Source of the DNA: Hymenobacter setariae
Lineage (GTDB): Bacteria; Bacteroidota; Bacteroidia; Cytophagales; Hymenobacteraceae
Assembly (NCBI RefSeq): GCF_007713685.1
Contig: NZ_VMRJ01000006.1
Location: 348,660-412,659 of the forward strand
DNA length: 64,000 nucleotides
Direction of reading: 5' to 3'
Positions 35,201-43,147 of the stretch are shown in pieces; positions within the stretch are counted from its first letter, which is position 1; the number at the start of each line of letters is the position of its first letter. A program made the position numbers and the translations under genes. The notes beneath the pieces are model-generated. The model had not been told where the DNA came from. It was given only the letters and a program-made list of their open reading frames with translations, and made no database searches.

Positions 35201-35235
35201 AAAACAAAACCGCCGCACCCCACAGGGCACGGCGG
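35201..35235 (-). terminator. Terminator after the second FKBP gene
   Basis: On the minus strand, CCGCCGTGCCC pairs with GGGTGCGGCGG (two G-T wobbles, loop TGTG) and is followed by TTTTGTTTT. It ends the gene at 35254-36288 before the first FKBP copy. Confidence 0.8.
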
Positions 35236-35253
35236 CAATGAGTACTTAAGTGC

Positions 35254-36288
35254 TTACTGAGCTGGGCCAGTAGGGCCGGCTGGCGCAGCCGGAGCATCCT
35301 TGATGCCTACTAGCTCCACGTCGAATCGCAGGGGCGAGTTAGGTGGGATAGCGGCGCCCGAGCCGCGCTCGCCATAGGCCAGCGACGACGGAATGAGCAG
35401 CGTAGCCTTAGCGCCCTTGTTGAGCAGCGCCACACCTTCGTCCCAGCCCGGAATAACCTGGCCCCGACCTAGGGGGTATTCGAAGGGCTTGCCGCCCATG
35501 CTCTTAGCCGACGAATCAAACTCTTTGCCATCGAGCAGCGTGCCGCGGTATTGCACGCTCACTAGCTGGCCGGGCTTGGCTACCGGGCCCGTACCGGGCT
35601 GCGTGATAACGTAGTACACCCCGCCTGCCGTTTTCTTGGCGCTGGTCAGGTTATTTTTCTTGAGGTAGTCTTGCAGCGTTACCTCGTCTTTTTTGTTCTG
35701 CGTCTCAGCGTAGGCTTGCATTTGCTTTTGCTGCTCAGCCATCATTTTCTGCTGCAGCGTCTGCTCGAGGGCCTGCTCTTCTTGCGCCGTGATGAGCTTG
35801 TCGGTCTTCACGTTGATAACAATCACGTTGCCGCTCTTCTTGAGGAAGCCGGGCACCGGGCGGCCCTGGGGCTTGAACAGCGAGTCGGCATTGAAGCGGA
35901 ACACGGCGCTGTCGCCGGGCTGCAGCAGCGAGAAGGCCTCGTCGGGCATGCCTTTACGCTTCACTTCCATCATGGGCATGGGCACAGCCGTACCAGCAAA
36001 TTTCTTGCGCGTGTCTTCCAATACCGAGTCTTTGCCGGTGCGGTAGTACAGATAGGCCGTCATAAACTTGCCTATCCGGTCCTTATAAGTAGGGTCTTCG
36101 CCGTTGGCCACCTCGCGGCGCTCGTACTTGCCGCCTACGTTCTTGAAAATCTTGTACTCAATCCCCGACTTGGTTTTGTCGAAGTCGCCCCCGCCTTTGT
36201 TACACGAGGCAAGGAAAGAGGCCAGGCTGAGCGCACCGGCCGCTAGGGCCAGCTGCCGGGCCCCGCGGGGCCGGAAAGAAAACTGCAT
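35254..36288 (-). CDS. FKBP-type peptidyl-prolyl isomerase, lipoprotein (copy 2)
   Basis: Same architecture as the neighbouring gene, but the protein is a lipoprotein: the signal ends S-F-L-A-S-C29. The 344 residues include a helical Glu/Gln/Lys-rich segment around 180-205 (Q-Q-K-Q-M-Q-A-Y) and a C-terminal FKBP domain with V-Q-Y-R-G-T, F-D-S-S, G-R-G-Q-V-I-P-G-W-D-E-G and Y-G-E-R. It is probably anchored in the periplasm or on the outer membrane. The two paralogues arose by tandem duplication and differ in anchoring. The first copy lies downstream, past a terminator, and is likely transcribed separately. Confidence 0.92.
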   Translation of the reverse strand: MQFSFRPRGARQLALAAGALSLASFLASCNKGGGDFDKTKSGIEYKIFKNVGGKYERREVANGEDPTYKDRIGKFMTAYLYYRTGKDSVLEDTRKKFAGTAVPMPMMEVKRKGMPDEAFSLLQPGDSAVFRFNADSLFKPQGRPVPGFLKKSGNVIVINVKTDKLITAQEEQALEQTLQQKMMAEQQKQMQAYAETQNKKDEVTLQDYLKKNNLTSAKKTAGGVYYVITQPGTGPVAKPGQLVSVQYRGTLLDGKEFDSSAKSMGGKPFEYPLGRGQVIPGWDEGVALLNKGAKATLLIPSSLAYGERGSGAAIPPNSPLRFDVELVGIKDAPAAPAGPTGPAQ

Positions 36289-36333
36289 GAAAACAGAAAT
36301 TATTAGGAATACAGAACAGATACGAGGCCAAAG

Positions 36334-37389
36334 TTAGGCCACAGGCGGCGCAACCGCTACGGGCACGGCAGGTGTGCTCACTAGCTGCGCCTGGTAGGTG
36401 GGCAGCAGCCCCAAAAAGCGCTCTACCGTGGCATCTAGCGACTGGTAGCTGACGCCGCCCGAGGCGTTGTGGTGCCCGCCGCCCTCAAAGTGGCTACGCG
36501 AAAAGTCGCTCACCGAGAAGTCGCCCACCGAGCGGAAGGAAATCTTGACCGCCGAGCCGCGGTCGATGAAGATAGCCGCAAACACGATGCCCTCAATGCT
36601 AAGGGCGTAGTTGACGAGCCCTTCCGTATCACCGGTTTTGCTGTCGTAGTCGCGCAGCTCCTGCTGCGTCACAGCGATGTAGGCCGTATTAAACTCACGC
36701 TTTACCGTTAGCTTATCCTTCAAGATGTACCCTAGGAAGCGCAGTCGAATCTCGGAGTGCGAGTCGTAGATGCGCCGGTGCACCGAAGCCAAGTCGATGT
36801 GGGCATTCAGCAGCTCGGCAATGATGAGGTGCACGTTGCGCGACGTGCTAGGATGCCTAAACGAGCCCGTATCGGTCATAATGCCCGCGTAGAGCGCCTC
36901 GCCCATGCCTTGGTCTACAAGGTCTTGGTCGCCTAGGTCCCGGATTATCTCAAACACCTGCTCGGCCGTAGCCGCCGCCTGGGGGTTCGAAAAGCTCACG
37001 TCGGCGAAGCTTTCGGGGCGCTGGTGGTGGTCGATGAGCACTTTGGTGCCCGACGCCTGCCGCACATACTCGCCTAGCTCATTGATGCGGGCTAGGCAGT
37101 TGAAGTCGAGGCAGAAGATAAGCTCGGCGCGGTTCACGAGGTCGCGCACTTGGCGGTCGTTTTGGCGCGGTTCGTATACCACTACCTCATCGTTGCCCTG
37201 CATCCAGTTGAGAAAAGCTGGGTAGTCGGACGGCGTGACCACCGTTACCGAATGGCCTTTTTTCTTGAGATAGCTGGCCCAGGCCAAAGAGGAGCCTAGG
37301 GCATCCGCGTCAGGCTTGTGGTGGGTCGTAATGAACACCTGCTTGGGCTGAGCCAGCAAGGCCTGTAGTTCGGAAACTGAAGTGGACAT
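36334..37389 (-). CDS. nrnA: DHH/DHHA1 phosphoesterase, NrnA-like oligoribonuclease
   Basis: NrnA-type enzymes degrade short RNA oligonucleotides and dephosphorylate 3'-phosphoadenosine phosphate. The 351-residue protein has the DHH metal motifs H-H-K-P-D-A-D-A near residue 22, C-L-D-F-N, I-D-H-H and M-T-D-T-G-S-F, and the DHHA1 substrate motif G-G-G-H-H-N-A-S-G-G near the end. Start ATG is at 37389. It diverges from ndk, whose -7 element is 150 bases away. Confidence 0.92.
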   Translation of the reverse strand: MSTSVSELQALLAQPKQVFITTHHKPDADALGSSLAWASYLKKKGHSVTVVTPSDYPAFLNWMQGNDEVVVYEPRQNDRQVRDLVNRAELIFCLDFNCLARINELGEYVRQASGTKVLIDHHQRPESFADVSFSNPQAAATAEQVFEIIRDLGDQDLVDQGMGEALYAGIMTDTGSFRHPSTSRNVHLIIAELLNAHIDLASVHRRIYDSHSEIRLRFLGYILKDKLTVKREFNTAYIAVTQQELRDYDSKTGDTEGLVNYALSIEGIVFAAIFIDRGSAVKISFRSVGDFSVSDFSRSHFEGGGHHNASGGVSYQSLDATVERFLGLLPTYQAQLVSTPAVPVAVAPPVA

Positions 37390-37538
37390 CGACTAAGTGA
37401 ATGGCCTGCAAATGCGAAAAAAAGCGGATTGGGCTAACTGAGAGCAAATAGGCCGGCAAAGGTCGGCATGAATTAGGTTTCAACAAGCGTAGTGCCTGGG
37501 AAGGTTCGCCCGGAAGTGAATAAGCGCCCGGCTCCGGC

Positions 37539-37546
37539 TACCTTTG
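37539..37546 (+). promoter_or_regulatory. TACCTTTG -7 element before ndk
   Basis: TACCTTTG lies 32 bases before the ndk ATG at 37579. It falls inside the longer in-frame open reading from 37492, so it supports the internal start. Confidence 0.45.
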
Positions 37547-37578
37547 CGCCCCCAACCCCATTTTACCCGAATAACCGA

Positions 37579-37986
37579 ATGGCAACCAACCGCACCTTCA
37601 CCATGATTAAGCCCGATGCCGTGGCTGAAAACCACATTGGCGGCATCCTGAGCATGATTGAGCAAGGCGGCTTCCGCATCGTGGAGCTTCAAAAAGTAAA
37701 CCTGACGCCCGAGCGCGCCGGCGAATTTTACGCTGTGCACAAGGAGCGTCCCTTCTACAACGACCTCGTAAAATATATGTCGAGCGGCCCCATCGTAGCT
37801 GCTATTTTGGAAAAAGACAACGCCGTAGCTGACTTCCGCACCCTCATTGGCGCCACCAACCCGGCCAACGCCGAGGAGGGCACCATCCGGAAAAAATATG
37901 CCAAGAGCATCGAGGCAAACGCCGTACACGGCTCGGACTCGGACGAGAACGCACAAATCGAAGGCGAATTCTTCTTCGGCAAATAA
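37579..37986 (+). CDS. ndk: Nucleoside diphosphate kinase
   Basis: Ndk balances nucleoside triphosphate pools by transferring a phosphate through an active-site His. The 135-residue protein begins M-A-T-N-R-T-F-T-M-I-K-P-D-A and has the S-S-G-P-I-V-A-A-I-L segment, R-T-L-I-G-A-T-N-P, and the active site N-A-V-H-G-S-D-S with the catalytic His. An in-frame open reading from 37492 exists, but the start at 37579 gives the family N-terminus and follows the -7 element. The gene ends in a strong terminator. Confidence 0.97.
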   Translation: MATNRTFTMIKPDAVAENHIGGILSMIEQGGFRIVELQKVNLTPERAGEFYAVHKERPFYNDLVKYMSSGPIVAAILEKDNAVADFRTLIGATNPANAEEGTIRKKYAKSIEANAVHGSDSDENAQIEGEFFFGK

Positions 37987-38012
37987 GCCCGCTAGAAACG
38001 CTGCTTAAAGCC

Positions 38013-38049
38013 AAAAAAGCCGCTCTGCACAATGCAGAGCGGCTTTTTT
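38013..38049. terminator. Bidirectional terminator after ndk
   Basis: A perfect 17-bp stem (38013-38029 and 38033-38049) with loop CAA and U-tracts in both directions, between convergent ndk and the AAA ATPase gene. Confidence 0.9.
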
Positions 38050-38101
38050 ATTATGCCGAAATTAGACTTTTTTTGTGCTGATTTTGTGCTAAGTGAGTTC
38101 C

Positions 38102-39220
38102 CTAAGTACGGTTGAAGCCAATGCGGCTATGTCCTTTAGGTTCGCTCACGAAAGTAGCATCTTCACGGTTGTAAATGTCGGCCAGCGTCATAGCCTCGGT
38201 TACGGGCGTGGTTTGGCCTAGAAGACTCGCCAATGCCTGGGCTTTAGGTTGTGCCAGCGCCTCAAAGGCATAAGACGCGATGAGCCGCCCTTTGCGCAGT
38301 AGCGCCTTGTCGATGCGGGCTAGGTCGGCGTTAAAGGTGCAGATAATCTGAATGTGAAATCCGTCAGATAGCAGCCCATCGCTGAGGTTGAGCAGATTGC
38401 TCACCGCGTTGCTGCCGGTAGCGTCACGTTTGGTCAGCAACTCCTCGGCATCCTCGATGAGCAGGATAGAGTTAGTGTTATCGTGCAGCAGGTTAATAAA
38501 TTCGGGGTCGGCGATACGAAGTGCCAGATTAGGCGGAATGAACAGCTTGGGTTTGTCGGTGAGGCTGCACAGGTGCCGAATGTAGCTGGTTTTGCCAGTA
38601 CCGGGCGGGCCGTGCAAGATTACCAGGCCCTTGTCATCAGGCTTCTGTAGACGCTTCACGATGGCCTCGTGCACGGGTAGCAGGTCATCGTTGTAATTAA
38701 CAGCGAGGTCGAGAGCCGGAATCTTGATGGGTAGGGGCGAAAATTCCAGGTCTTTAGTCATCAGCCGTAACACCTGAATGCGTTGGCGCTCTACCTGCCC
38801 ACCGTGTAGCTGAGCAGTCAAAAGGTCCCGTATGCGAGCTAGGGCAGTAGCATCGGTATGGGCAGAAAAATACAGTTGGGCACCTTGGTCGCCATACGCT
38901 CCATTATCTTGGAAGGAGAGTAGGAGATAGGGCTCCAGCGCAAGCGCAAAATACTGCCATTCTGGAGCCTTATCTAGCTCCTCTATATAAACCGATTGAG
39001 TAACAGTAGCTTCCTGAATAGAATAAAACTCGGCCAAAGCTACTAAAATCGTTTCGCGGGCTTGAGCCGAAACTAGCTGATAAATCTCGCGACGCGGCAA
39101 TTCGCCGAAGGAGGCGTAAAACCAATTATTAAGCTGCAAGCCGCCATTAGCGCCGAAGAAATTAGGGAGTGCAGCAGGGGCAGCGCTAGCCGCCGACGGC
39201 GGAGAAAGTGTCATATACAA
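38102..39220 (-). CDS. AAA+ ATPase, BCS1-like core
   Basis: A 372-residue protein whose second half is an AAA+ domain: Walker A G-P-P-G-T-G-K-T, Walker B L-L-I-E-D-A-E-E, sensor I region C-T-F-N-A-D and an arginine-finger-like R-K-G-R. The pattern L-L-R-K-G-R-L with I-D-K-A just before is like BCS1/AAA proteins. The first 190 residues are not a known enzyme domain; they contain short alpha/beta segments and may bind a substrate. It could be an unfoldase or remodelling protein, but the target is unknown. The nucleoside transporter gene ends 17 bases upstream of its start, so both may share a transcript. Confidence 0.75.
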   Translation of the reverse strand: MYMTLSPPSAASAAPAALPNFFGANGGLQLNNWFYASFGELPRREIYQLVSAQARETILVALAEFYSIQEATVTQSVYIEELDKAPEWQYFALALEPYLLLSFQDNGAYGDQGAQLYFSAHTDATALARIRDLLTAQLHGGQVERQRIQVLRLMTKDLEFSPLPIKIPALDLAVNYNDDLLPVHEAIVKRLQKPDDKGLVILHGPPGTGKTSYIRHLCSLTDKPKLFIPPNLALRIADPEFINLLHDNTNSILLIEDAEELLTKRDATGSNAVSNLLNLSDGLLSDGFHIQIICTFNADLARIDKALLRKGRLIASYAFEALAQPKAQALASLLGQTTPVTEAMTLADIYNREDATFVSEPKGHSRIGFNRT

Positions 39221-39237
39221 CTAAAACAGATGTACAG

Positions 39238-40512
39238 TTAAGCCGCCACGGCTGGCTCTGAATATTTGTTTTCTAGTTCTTGCGGCTCGTGCTTGTGTTT
39301 GAAAATGAACACAAATAGTACGGCAATCACTAGTGCATAAGCTGCGAAGGCCAGCCAGATGCCGTGCCAATCCTTGTTGCCAGCAGCATCGGTGAAGTAG
39401 TTCTGAATGACTAAGCCACTTATCGAGCTACCTAGGACGGCCCCAAAGCCGTTGGTCATCATCATAAACAAGCCTTGGGCACTGGCCCGAATGCTAGGTT
39501 GCGTCTGGGTCTCGACAAATAGCGAGCCCGAGATATTGAAGAAGTCGAAGGCCATGCCATACACGATGCAGGACATGATAATCATCCAGAGGCCGCTGCC
39601 GGGATTGCCGTAGGCTAATAGACCAAAGCGCAGCACCCAGGCTATCATACTAAATAGCATCACCTGCTTGATGCCGAAGCGCCGCAAAAAGAAGGGAATA
39701 GCCAAGATAAACAGCGTTTCGGAAATCTGCGAAATAGACATGATAAAGGCCGGGTGCTGCACCGAAAGCGTATCGCGGTAGGCAGGCACTTTATCAAAGT
39801 CGTGCAGGAAAGTATCACCGTAAGCATTGGTGAGCTGCAACGCGGCACCTAGGAGCAGCGCAAAAACAAAAAAGGTAGCCAGCTTGCGGTCGCGCAGCAA
39901 GGCAAACGACTTCAGGCCCAAGGCATCAACCAGCGAGCGGCCCGAGGCGCCCTTAGAAGGCGGAGGGCAAGCGGGCAGCGTAAAGGAATAGAAACCCAGC
40001 AACAGCGCCGCCCCGGCGGCTACATAAAACTGGTTAGCCGACTTCTCGAAGCCTAGGAACGTAACGGCCCACATAGCCGCAATGAAGCCAATGGTGCCCC
40101 AAACCCGAATGGGCGGGTAATCCTTCACCACATCGAGGCCTTGGCTTTTCAGTGCCGAGTACGACACGGCAATGGACAGGGCCAGCGTGGGCATGTAGAA
40201 AATCATGTTCAGCAGGATAACCCAGAAGAACACGCCAGGGTCCGTGACAAACGGAATGCAGCAGAGGGTGACACCACCTAGCAGGTGTAGCACACCGTAG
40301 AGCTTTTCGGCATTCACCCACTTATCGGCCACGATGCCCATGAGCGAGGGCATGAAAATGGACGCGATGCCCATGGTCGAGAAGATGGCGCCAAACTGCG
40401 CCCCCGACCACTGCTTAGTCTGAAACCAGTACGCACCAATCGTAATCAGCCACGCGCCCCAGATAAAAAACTGGAGGAAGCTCAGAATAGTAAGACGCAG
40501 CTTGATGCTCAT
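39238..40512 (-). CDS. Nucleoside:H+ symporter family MFS transporter
   Basis: This 424-residue protein has twelve predicted membrane segments. It resembles the NupG/NHS group of the major facilitator superfamily: F-L-Q-F-F-I-W-G-A-W-L near the start, F-M-P-S-L-M-G-I-V-A-D-K-W and G-I-A-S. Related proteins carry nucleosides into the cell. The substrate here is inferred, supported loosely by tdk and ndk in the same region. It ends 17 bases before the AAA ATPase gene and is separated from sod by a terminator. Confidence 0.8.
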   Translation of the reverse strand: MSIKLRLTILSFLQFFIWGAWLITIGAYWFQTKQWSGAQFGAIFSTMGIASIFMPSLMGIVADKWVNAEKLYGVLHLLGGVTLCCIPFVTDPGVFFWVILLNMIFYMPTLALSIAVSYSALKSQGLDVVKDYPPIRVWGTIGFIAAMWAVTFLGFEKSANQFYVAAGAALLLGFYSFTLPACPPPSKGASGRSLVDALGLKSFALLRDRKLATFFVFALLLGAALQLTNAYGDTFLHDFDKVPAYRDTLSVQHPAFIMSISQISETLFILAIPFFLRRFGIKQVMLFSMIAWVLRFGLLAYGNPGSGLWMIIMSCIVYGMAFDFFNISGSLFVETQTQPSIRASAQGLFMMMTNGFGAVLGSSISGLVIQNYFTDAAGNKDWHGIWLAFAAYALVIAVLFVFIFKHKHEPQELENKYSEPAVAA

Positions 40513-40647
40513 GCAGGCACAAGTAAAAATGTTGAAAGTAGCTTTTGTTGTTAAAGATACAAGTTAACCTACCAGAAACACAGTGGCCCTACTTCCGATT
40601 AAAGCTGTTTGGGTCTCATTATTAAGCGATTTTGGTACCTAGAAACC

Positions 40648-40688
40648 AACAAAAAGCCCACCGGCGCGGGGCCGGTGGGCTTTTTGTT
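40648..40688. terminator. Terminator downstream of the superoxide dismutase gene
   Basis: A perfect 18-bp stem (40648-40665 and 40671-40688), loop GCGGG, with A-tract and T-tract flanks. It ends the leftward sod transcript 16 bases after its stop; the nucleoside transporter gene starts about 135 bases beyond. Confidence 0.9.
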
Positions 40689-40704
40689 AGCTAAGCGAGT
40701 GGGC

Positions 40705-41310
40705 CTAGGCGGCAGCGTAGCGCTTGTTCACCTCTTCCCAGTTGATGAGGTTGAAGAAAGCGGCGATGTAGTCGGGGCGCTTATTCTGGTACTTGAGGTA
40801 GTAGGCGTGCTCCCACACGTCGAGGCCCAAAATGGGCGTGCCTTTGCAGCCCGAGTCGGGCATTAGCGGGTTGTCTTGGTTCGGGGTCGAGCAAATTTGC
40901 AGCGAGCCACCGGCTTGCTTGCACAGCCACGCCCAGCCTGAGCCAAAGCGCGTGGTAGCAGCTTTGGTGAACTCTTCCTTAAACTTATCGAACGAGCCGA
41001 ACGACTCGTTGATTTTAGTAGCCACCTCGCCGGTGGGCTGGCCACCACCGTTGGGGCTTAGGATGGTCCACCACAGCGAGTGGTTCCAGTGACCGCCGCC
41101 GTTGTTGCGGATAGCTGGGGTAGCCTTGGCAATGTTTTGTAGGATATCCTCTAGGCTCTGGTTTTCAAACTCAGTGCCCGCGATGGCGGCATTGAGGTTG
41201 GTAACGTAGGCCTGGTGGTGCTTGGTGTGGTGAATTTCTTGGGTCTGGGCGTCGAAAGTAGGTTCGAGCGCGTCGTAGCCGTAAGGCAATTTGGGCAGTT
41301 CAAAAGCCAT
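40705..41310 (-). CDS. sodA: Superoxide dismutase, Mn-type by residue pattern
   Basis: The enzyme converts superoxide to hydrogen peroxide and oxygen. The 201-residue protein shows the four metal ligands: H27, the H of N-H-S-L-W-W, and D and H in G-L-D-V-W-E-H. The G-G-G-H-W-N-H-S segment has Gly where Fe enzymes have Gln, and the N-Q-D-N-P-L segment supplies the Gln typical of Mn enzymes. I therefore call it sodA, although cambialistic forms cannot be excluded. A TACTTTTG -7 element and a leader hairpin precede it. The start is ATG at 41310. Confidence 0.92.
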   Translation of the reverse strand: MAFELPKLPYGYDALEPTFDAQTQEIHHTKHHQAYVTNLNAAIAGTEFENQSLEDILQNIAKATPAIRNNGGGHWNHSLWWTILSPNGGGQPTGEVATKINESFGSFDKFKEEFTKAATTRFGSGWAWLCKQAGGSLQICSTPNQDNPLMPDSGCKGTPILGLDVWEHAYYLKYQNKRPDYIAAFFNLINWEEVNKRYAAA

Positions 41311-41357
41311 GGTGCGAGAACGTTTTAGGGGTGAAAACGGGGTGTTCCGTATATAAC

Positions 41358-41395
41358 CCGCAACCCGCTGTTGGGGTTGCGGCGCTTCAAAAGTA
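41358..41395 (-). promoter_or_regulatory. Candidate sodA promoter element with a leader hairpin
   Basis: On the minus strand TACTTTTG (rc of 41388-41395) fits the -7 consensus, and it is followed by a 9-bp hairpin, CCGCAACCC with its complement and a 7-base loop (41358-41382). No U-tract follows, so it looks like a 5' leader structure and not a terminator; whether it regulates sodA is not known. A -33 TTG was not found. Confidence 0.4.
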
Positions 41396-41397
41396 GT

Positions 41398-41835
41398 TTA
41401 CCTCCGCTTGCCCCGAAAAAAATCTTGCATAAGAGCGGCGCACTCCACCGCCAGCACTCCGCTGCGCACTTGGGTGCGTGGGTGTAGCAGGCTAGGGCTG
41501 TGCCGCCGGTAGCCCACCTTGGGCTCCTCGGCCCCGTACACGACCTGCCGCAGCTGAGCCCAAGCGCTGGCTCCGGCGCACATTACGCACGGCTCAATAG
41601 TGACGTAAAGCGCGCAGGCACCTAGGTACTTATTACCCACAAAATTGGCAGCTGCTGATAAGGCCAGCATTTCGGCGTGGGCCGTTACGTCGCGCAAGCG
41701 CTCAGTTTGGTTGTGCCCGCGTCCAATTATGGTATTGTCTAGCACCACTACTGCGCCAATGGGTATTTCACCTTCGGCTAAGGCTTGTTGAGCTTCGGCC
41801 AGCGCTTGGCGCATGAAGTACTCGTCGGTGAGCAC
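41398..41835 (-). CDS. tadA: tRNA-specific adenosine deaminase
   Basis: TadA converts the wobble adenosine of tRNA-Arg to inosine and is usually essential. The 145-residue protein has the zinc site H-A-E (with catalytic Glu) and P-C-V-M-C, plus the G-R-G-H-N substrate loop. I place the start at GTG 41835, whose G is also the last base of the preceding gene's TAG stop; the longer reading would run 16 codons into that gene. This gives M-L-T-D-E-Y-F-M-R-Q-A-L, the family's N-terminus. The TAGTG overlap suggests termination-reinitiation coupling to the upstream lipoprotein-like gene. Confidence 0.93.
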   Translation of the reverse strand: MLTDEYFMRQALAEAQQALAEGEIPIGAVVVLDNTIIGRGHNQTERLRDVTAHAEMLALSAAANFVGNKYLGACALYVTIEPCVMCAGASAWAQLRQVVYGAEEPKVGYRRHSPSLLHPRTQVRSGVLAVECAALMQDFFRGKRR

Positions 41836-42380
41836 TATTTCAGGCTGATAGCACTCTGCACAGCCTGGGCCACCGGCCGCCACTGCGCCTGCTCCTCGGC
41901 CGGGGCCGAAAAGGAGAAGATATACAACTGCTCGCCCTGCACCGAATATTGGATGTATTCGTATTTCTTGAGCGTAGCCAGTGCGTTACTACGGCGGCTA
42001 TCGCTGAGCGTTGAGACAAACTCTAGGGCCACAAACTCGCGGCCGTTCACCTTGCGCACTTCCTGAGTTAGAAATTCTACCTTCGTGTACAAACGCTGAA
42101 TGCTGGCTTTGTACATGGGCAGTAGCACGTTGTAGTCGGGCCCAAACATCGTCGGCCGCACGGCCACACTATAGTCTACTTTGCCATTGGGGCTAGTATA
42201 CACGGCCAGCGGCTTGCGCGGTGACGGAAACTTGACCGCAATGCCTTCATCGGGTAGCGGCGTAAAACCCTGCGGCACCCCTACCGAGAGGCCCGGCGCT
42301 ACCTTCACCGACGTGAGCTTGGGCTTGGGAGCAAAGCTGGTAAGCGCAAGCAACGAGCAAAGGAGGACGAGAATTTTCAT
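41835..42380 (-). CDS. Exported protein of unknown function upstream of tadA
   Basis: An 181-residue protein with a signal peptide (about 1-19, M-K-I-L-V-L-L ... T-S-F-A) and a small mixed alpha/beta domain. It has short beta-strands such as G-L-S-V-G-V-P and K-V-D-Y-S-V-A-V-R, and resembles in pattern the PsbP/DcrB-like single-domain exported proteins, but I cannot assign a family. The start at 42380 begins the signal peptide; an in-frame ATG at 42404 is less plausible. Its TAG stop overlaps the tadA GTG start by one base. Confidence 0.75.
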   Translation of the reverse strand: MKILVLLCSLLALTSFAPKPKLTSVKVAPGLSVGVPQGFTPLPDEGIAVKFPSPRKPLAVYTSPNGKVDYSVAVRPTMFGPDYNVLLPMYKASIQRLYTKVEFLTQEVRKVNGREFVALEFVSTLSDSRRSNALATLKKYEYIQYSVQGEQLYIFSFSAPAEEQAQWRPVAQAVQSAISLK

Positions 42381-42410
42381 AAGTAGGGCAAAAATAGAAT
42401 ACACCCGTCA

Positions 42411-42479
42411 ATGCGCGTGTAGCGAAGCAATCGCACCTAAGTGGGTTACTTGGGTGCGATGATTTCGCTACACGCGCAT
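42411..42479. repeat. Long imperfect hairpin between two exported-protein genes
   Basis: The arms 42411-42442 and 42448-42479 are 32 bases each, pair with only about four mismatches and have a five-base loop (GGGTT). It contains GTAGCGAA on both arms and no U-tract. It lies just upstream of the gene that starts at 42380 and after the stop of the gene at 42498. It may be a REP-like element or a leader structure; I have not found a second complete copy in the window. Confidence 0.75.
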
Positions 42480-42497
42480 CGATGGTGCTTTTAGTAG

Positions 42498-42935
42498 CTA
42501 GGACTTACGGGTCGGGTACTTAATCCGAACCTTCTTCCAATACACGTAATTGCCTGTTTTAGCTTCTACCAAATACGTGCCCGCCGAAATATGCCCTAGG
42601 TCCACTGGCTCGCCGGTATTGTTTTGCGGGTCTAGCTCTTGCTGGTACACCACTTTGTTTTTGTAATCCGTCATCACCAGCGTGCCGGGCTTAGTGAATT
42701 GCTGCGTGAAGCTTAGCATCACGCTGTTAGAGTTTGGCTTAGGGAAAATATCGATGCCCGAGAGCGTCTCTACACGCCGGATGGGACCATCTAGCGTCAC
42801 GGCTGGTGCCTGGCCTTTGGTTTTGACCTCAGCGCCGCTCTCGTACTTGTTTTTAGTCTTGACTTTCGTTTGGGCCTGGGCCACGCCGGCCGTGAGCAAA
42901 GCGGCCGCCAGGGCCAGCGAAGAAAGAGATTTCAT
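42498..42935 (-). CDS. Small exported protein with a type IX secretion-like C-terminal fold
   Basis: A 145-residue protein with a signal peptide (about 1-21, ending G-V-A-Q-A-Q). The second half has the strand pattern of type IX secretion sorting domains: I-F-P-K-P-N, L-V-M-T-D-Y-K-N-K-V-V-Y, and S-A-G-T-Y-L-V-E-A. It lacks the large cargo region normal for such proteins, so it could be a small surface or scaffold protein. The start is ATG at 42935. Confidence 0.7.
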   Translation of the reverse strand: MKSLSSLALAAALLTAGVAQAQTKVKTKNKYESGAEVKTKGQAPAVTLDGPIRRVETLSGIDIFPKPNSNSVMLSFTQQFTKPGTLVMTDYKNKVVYQQELDPQNNTGEPVDLGHISAGTYLVEAKTGNYVYWKKVRIKYPTRKS

Positions 42936-43013
42936 ATCGAAATAGAAGAAAAAGGATGCGGCGCATATGCAGCTTCTAGCTTCCTTTTACATACTTCATA
43001 CCAAACTAAGCAG

Positions 43014-43042
43014 TTGCTGCTCGTCAACTCGAACTAACTTTG
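43014..43042 (+). promoter_or_regulatory. TTG-N18-TAACTTTG promoter before aspS
   Basis: TTG at 43014-43016, 18 bases, then TAACTTTG at 43035-43042 is a full -33/-7 promoter of Bacteroidota type. It gives a leader of about 100 bases to the aspS ATG at 43148 and overlaps the in-frame extension from 43040, which is therefore not translated. Confidence 0.7.
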
Positions 43043-43147
43043 CCCCAATTTGGCCCGCCTTCCAAAGGGCGGCCCCATCCGAGCACAAGCAGCCTGCGCA
43101 ACAGGCGTATCTGCGCAATCCGTTTAATCCGTTATAATCTGCGGTCC

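Noticed and set aside
37492..37578. N-terminal extension of ndk
   Set aside because: It contains the -7 element, and the family starts at the internal ATG. The same reasoning rejected the extensions of aspS (43040) and nuoA (53631).
41358..41382. Terminator of tadA
   Set aside because: The hairpin has no U-tract on the minus strand and lies after a -7 element, so a sodA leader structure is more likely.
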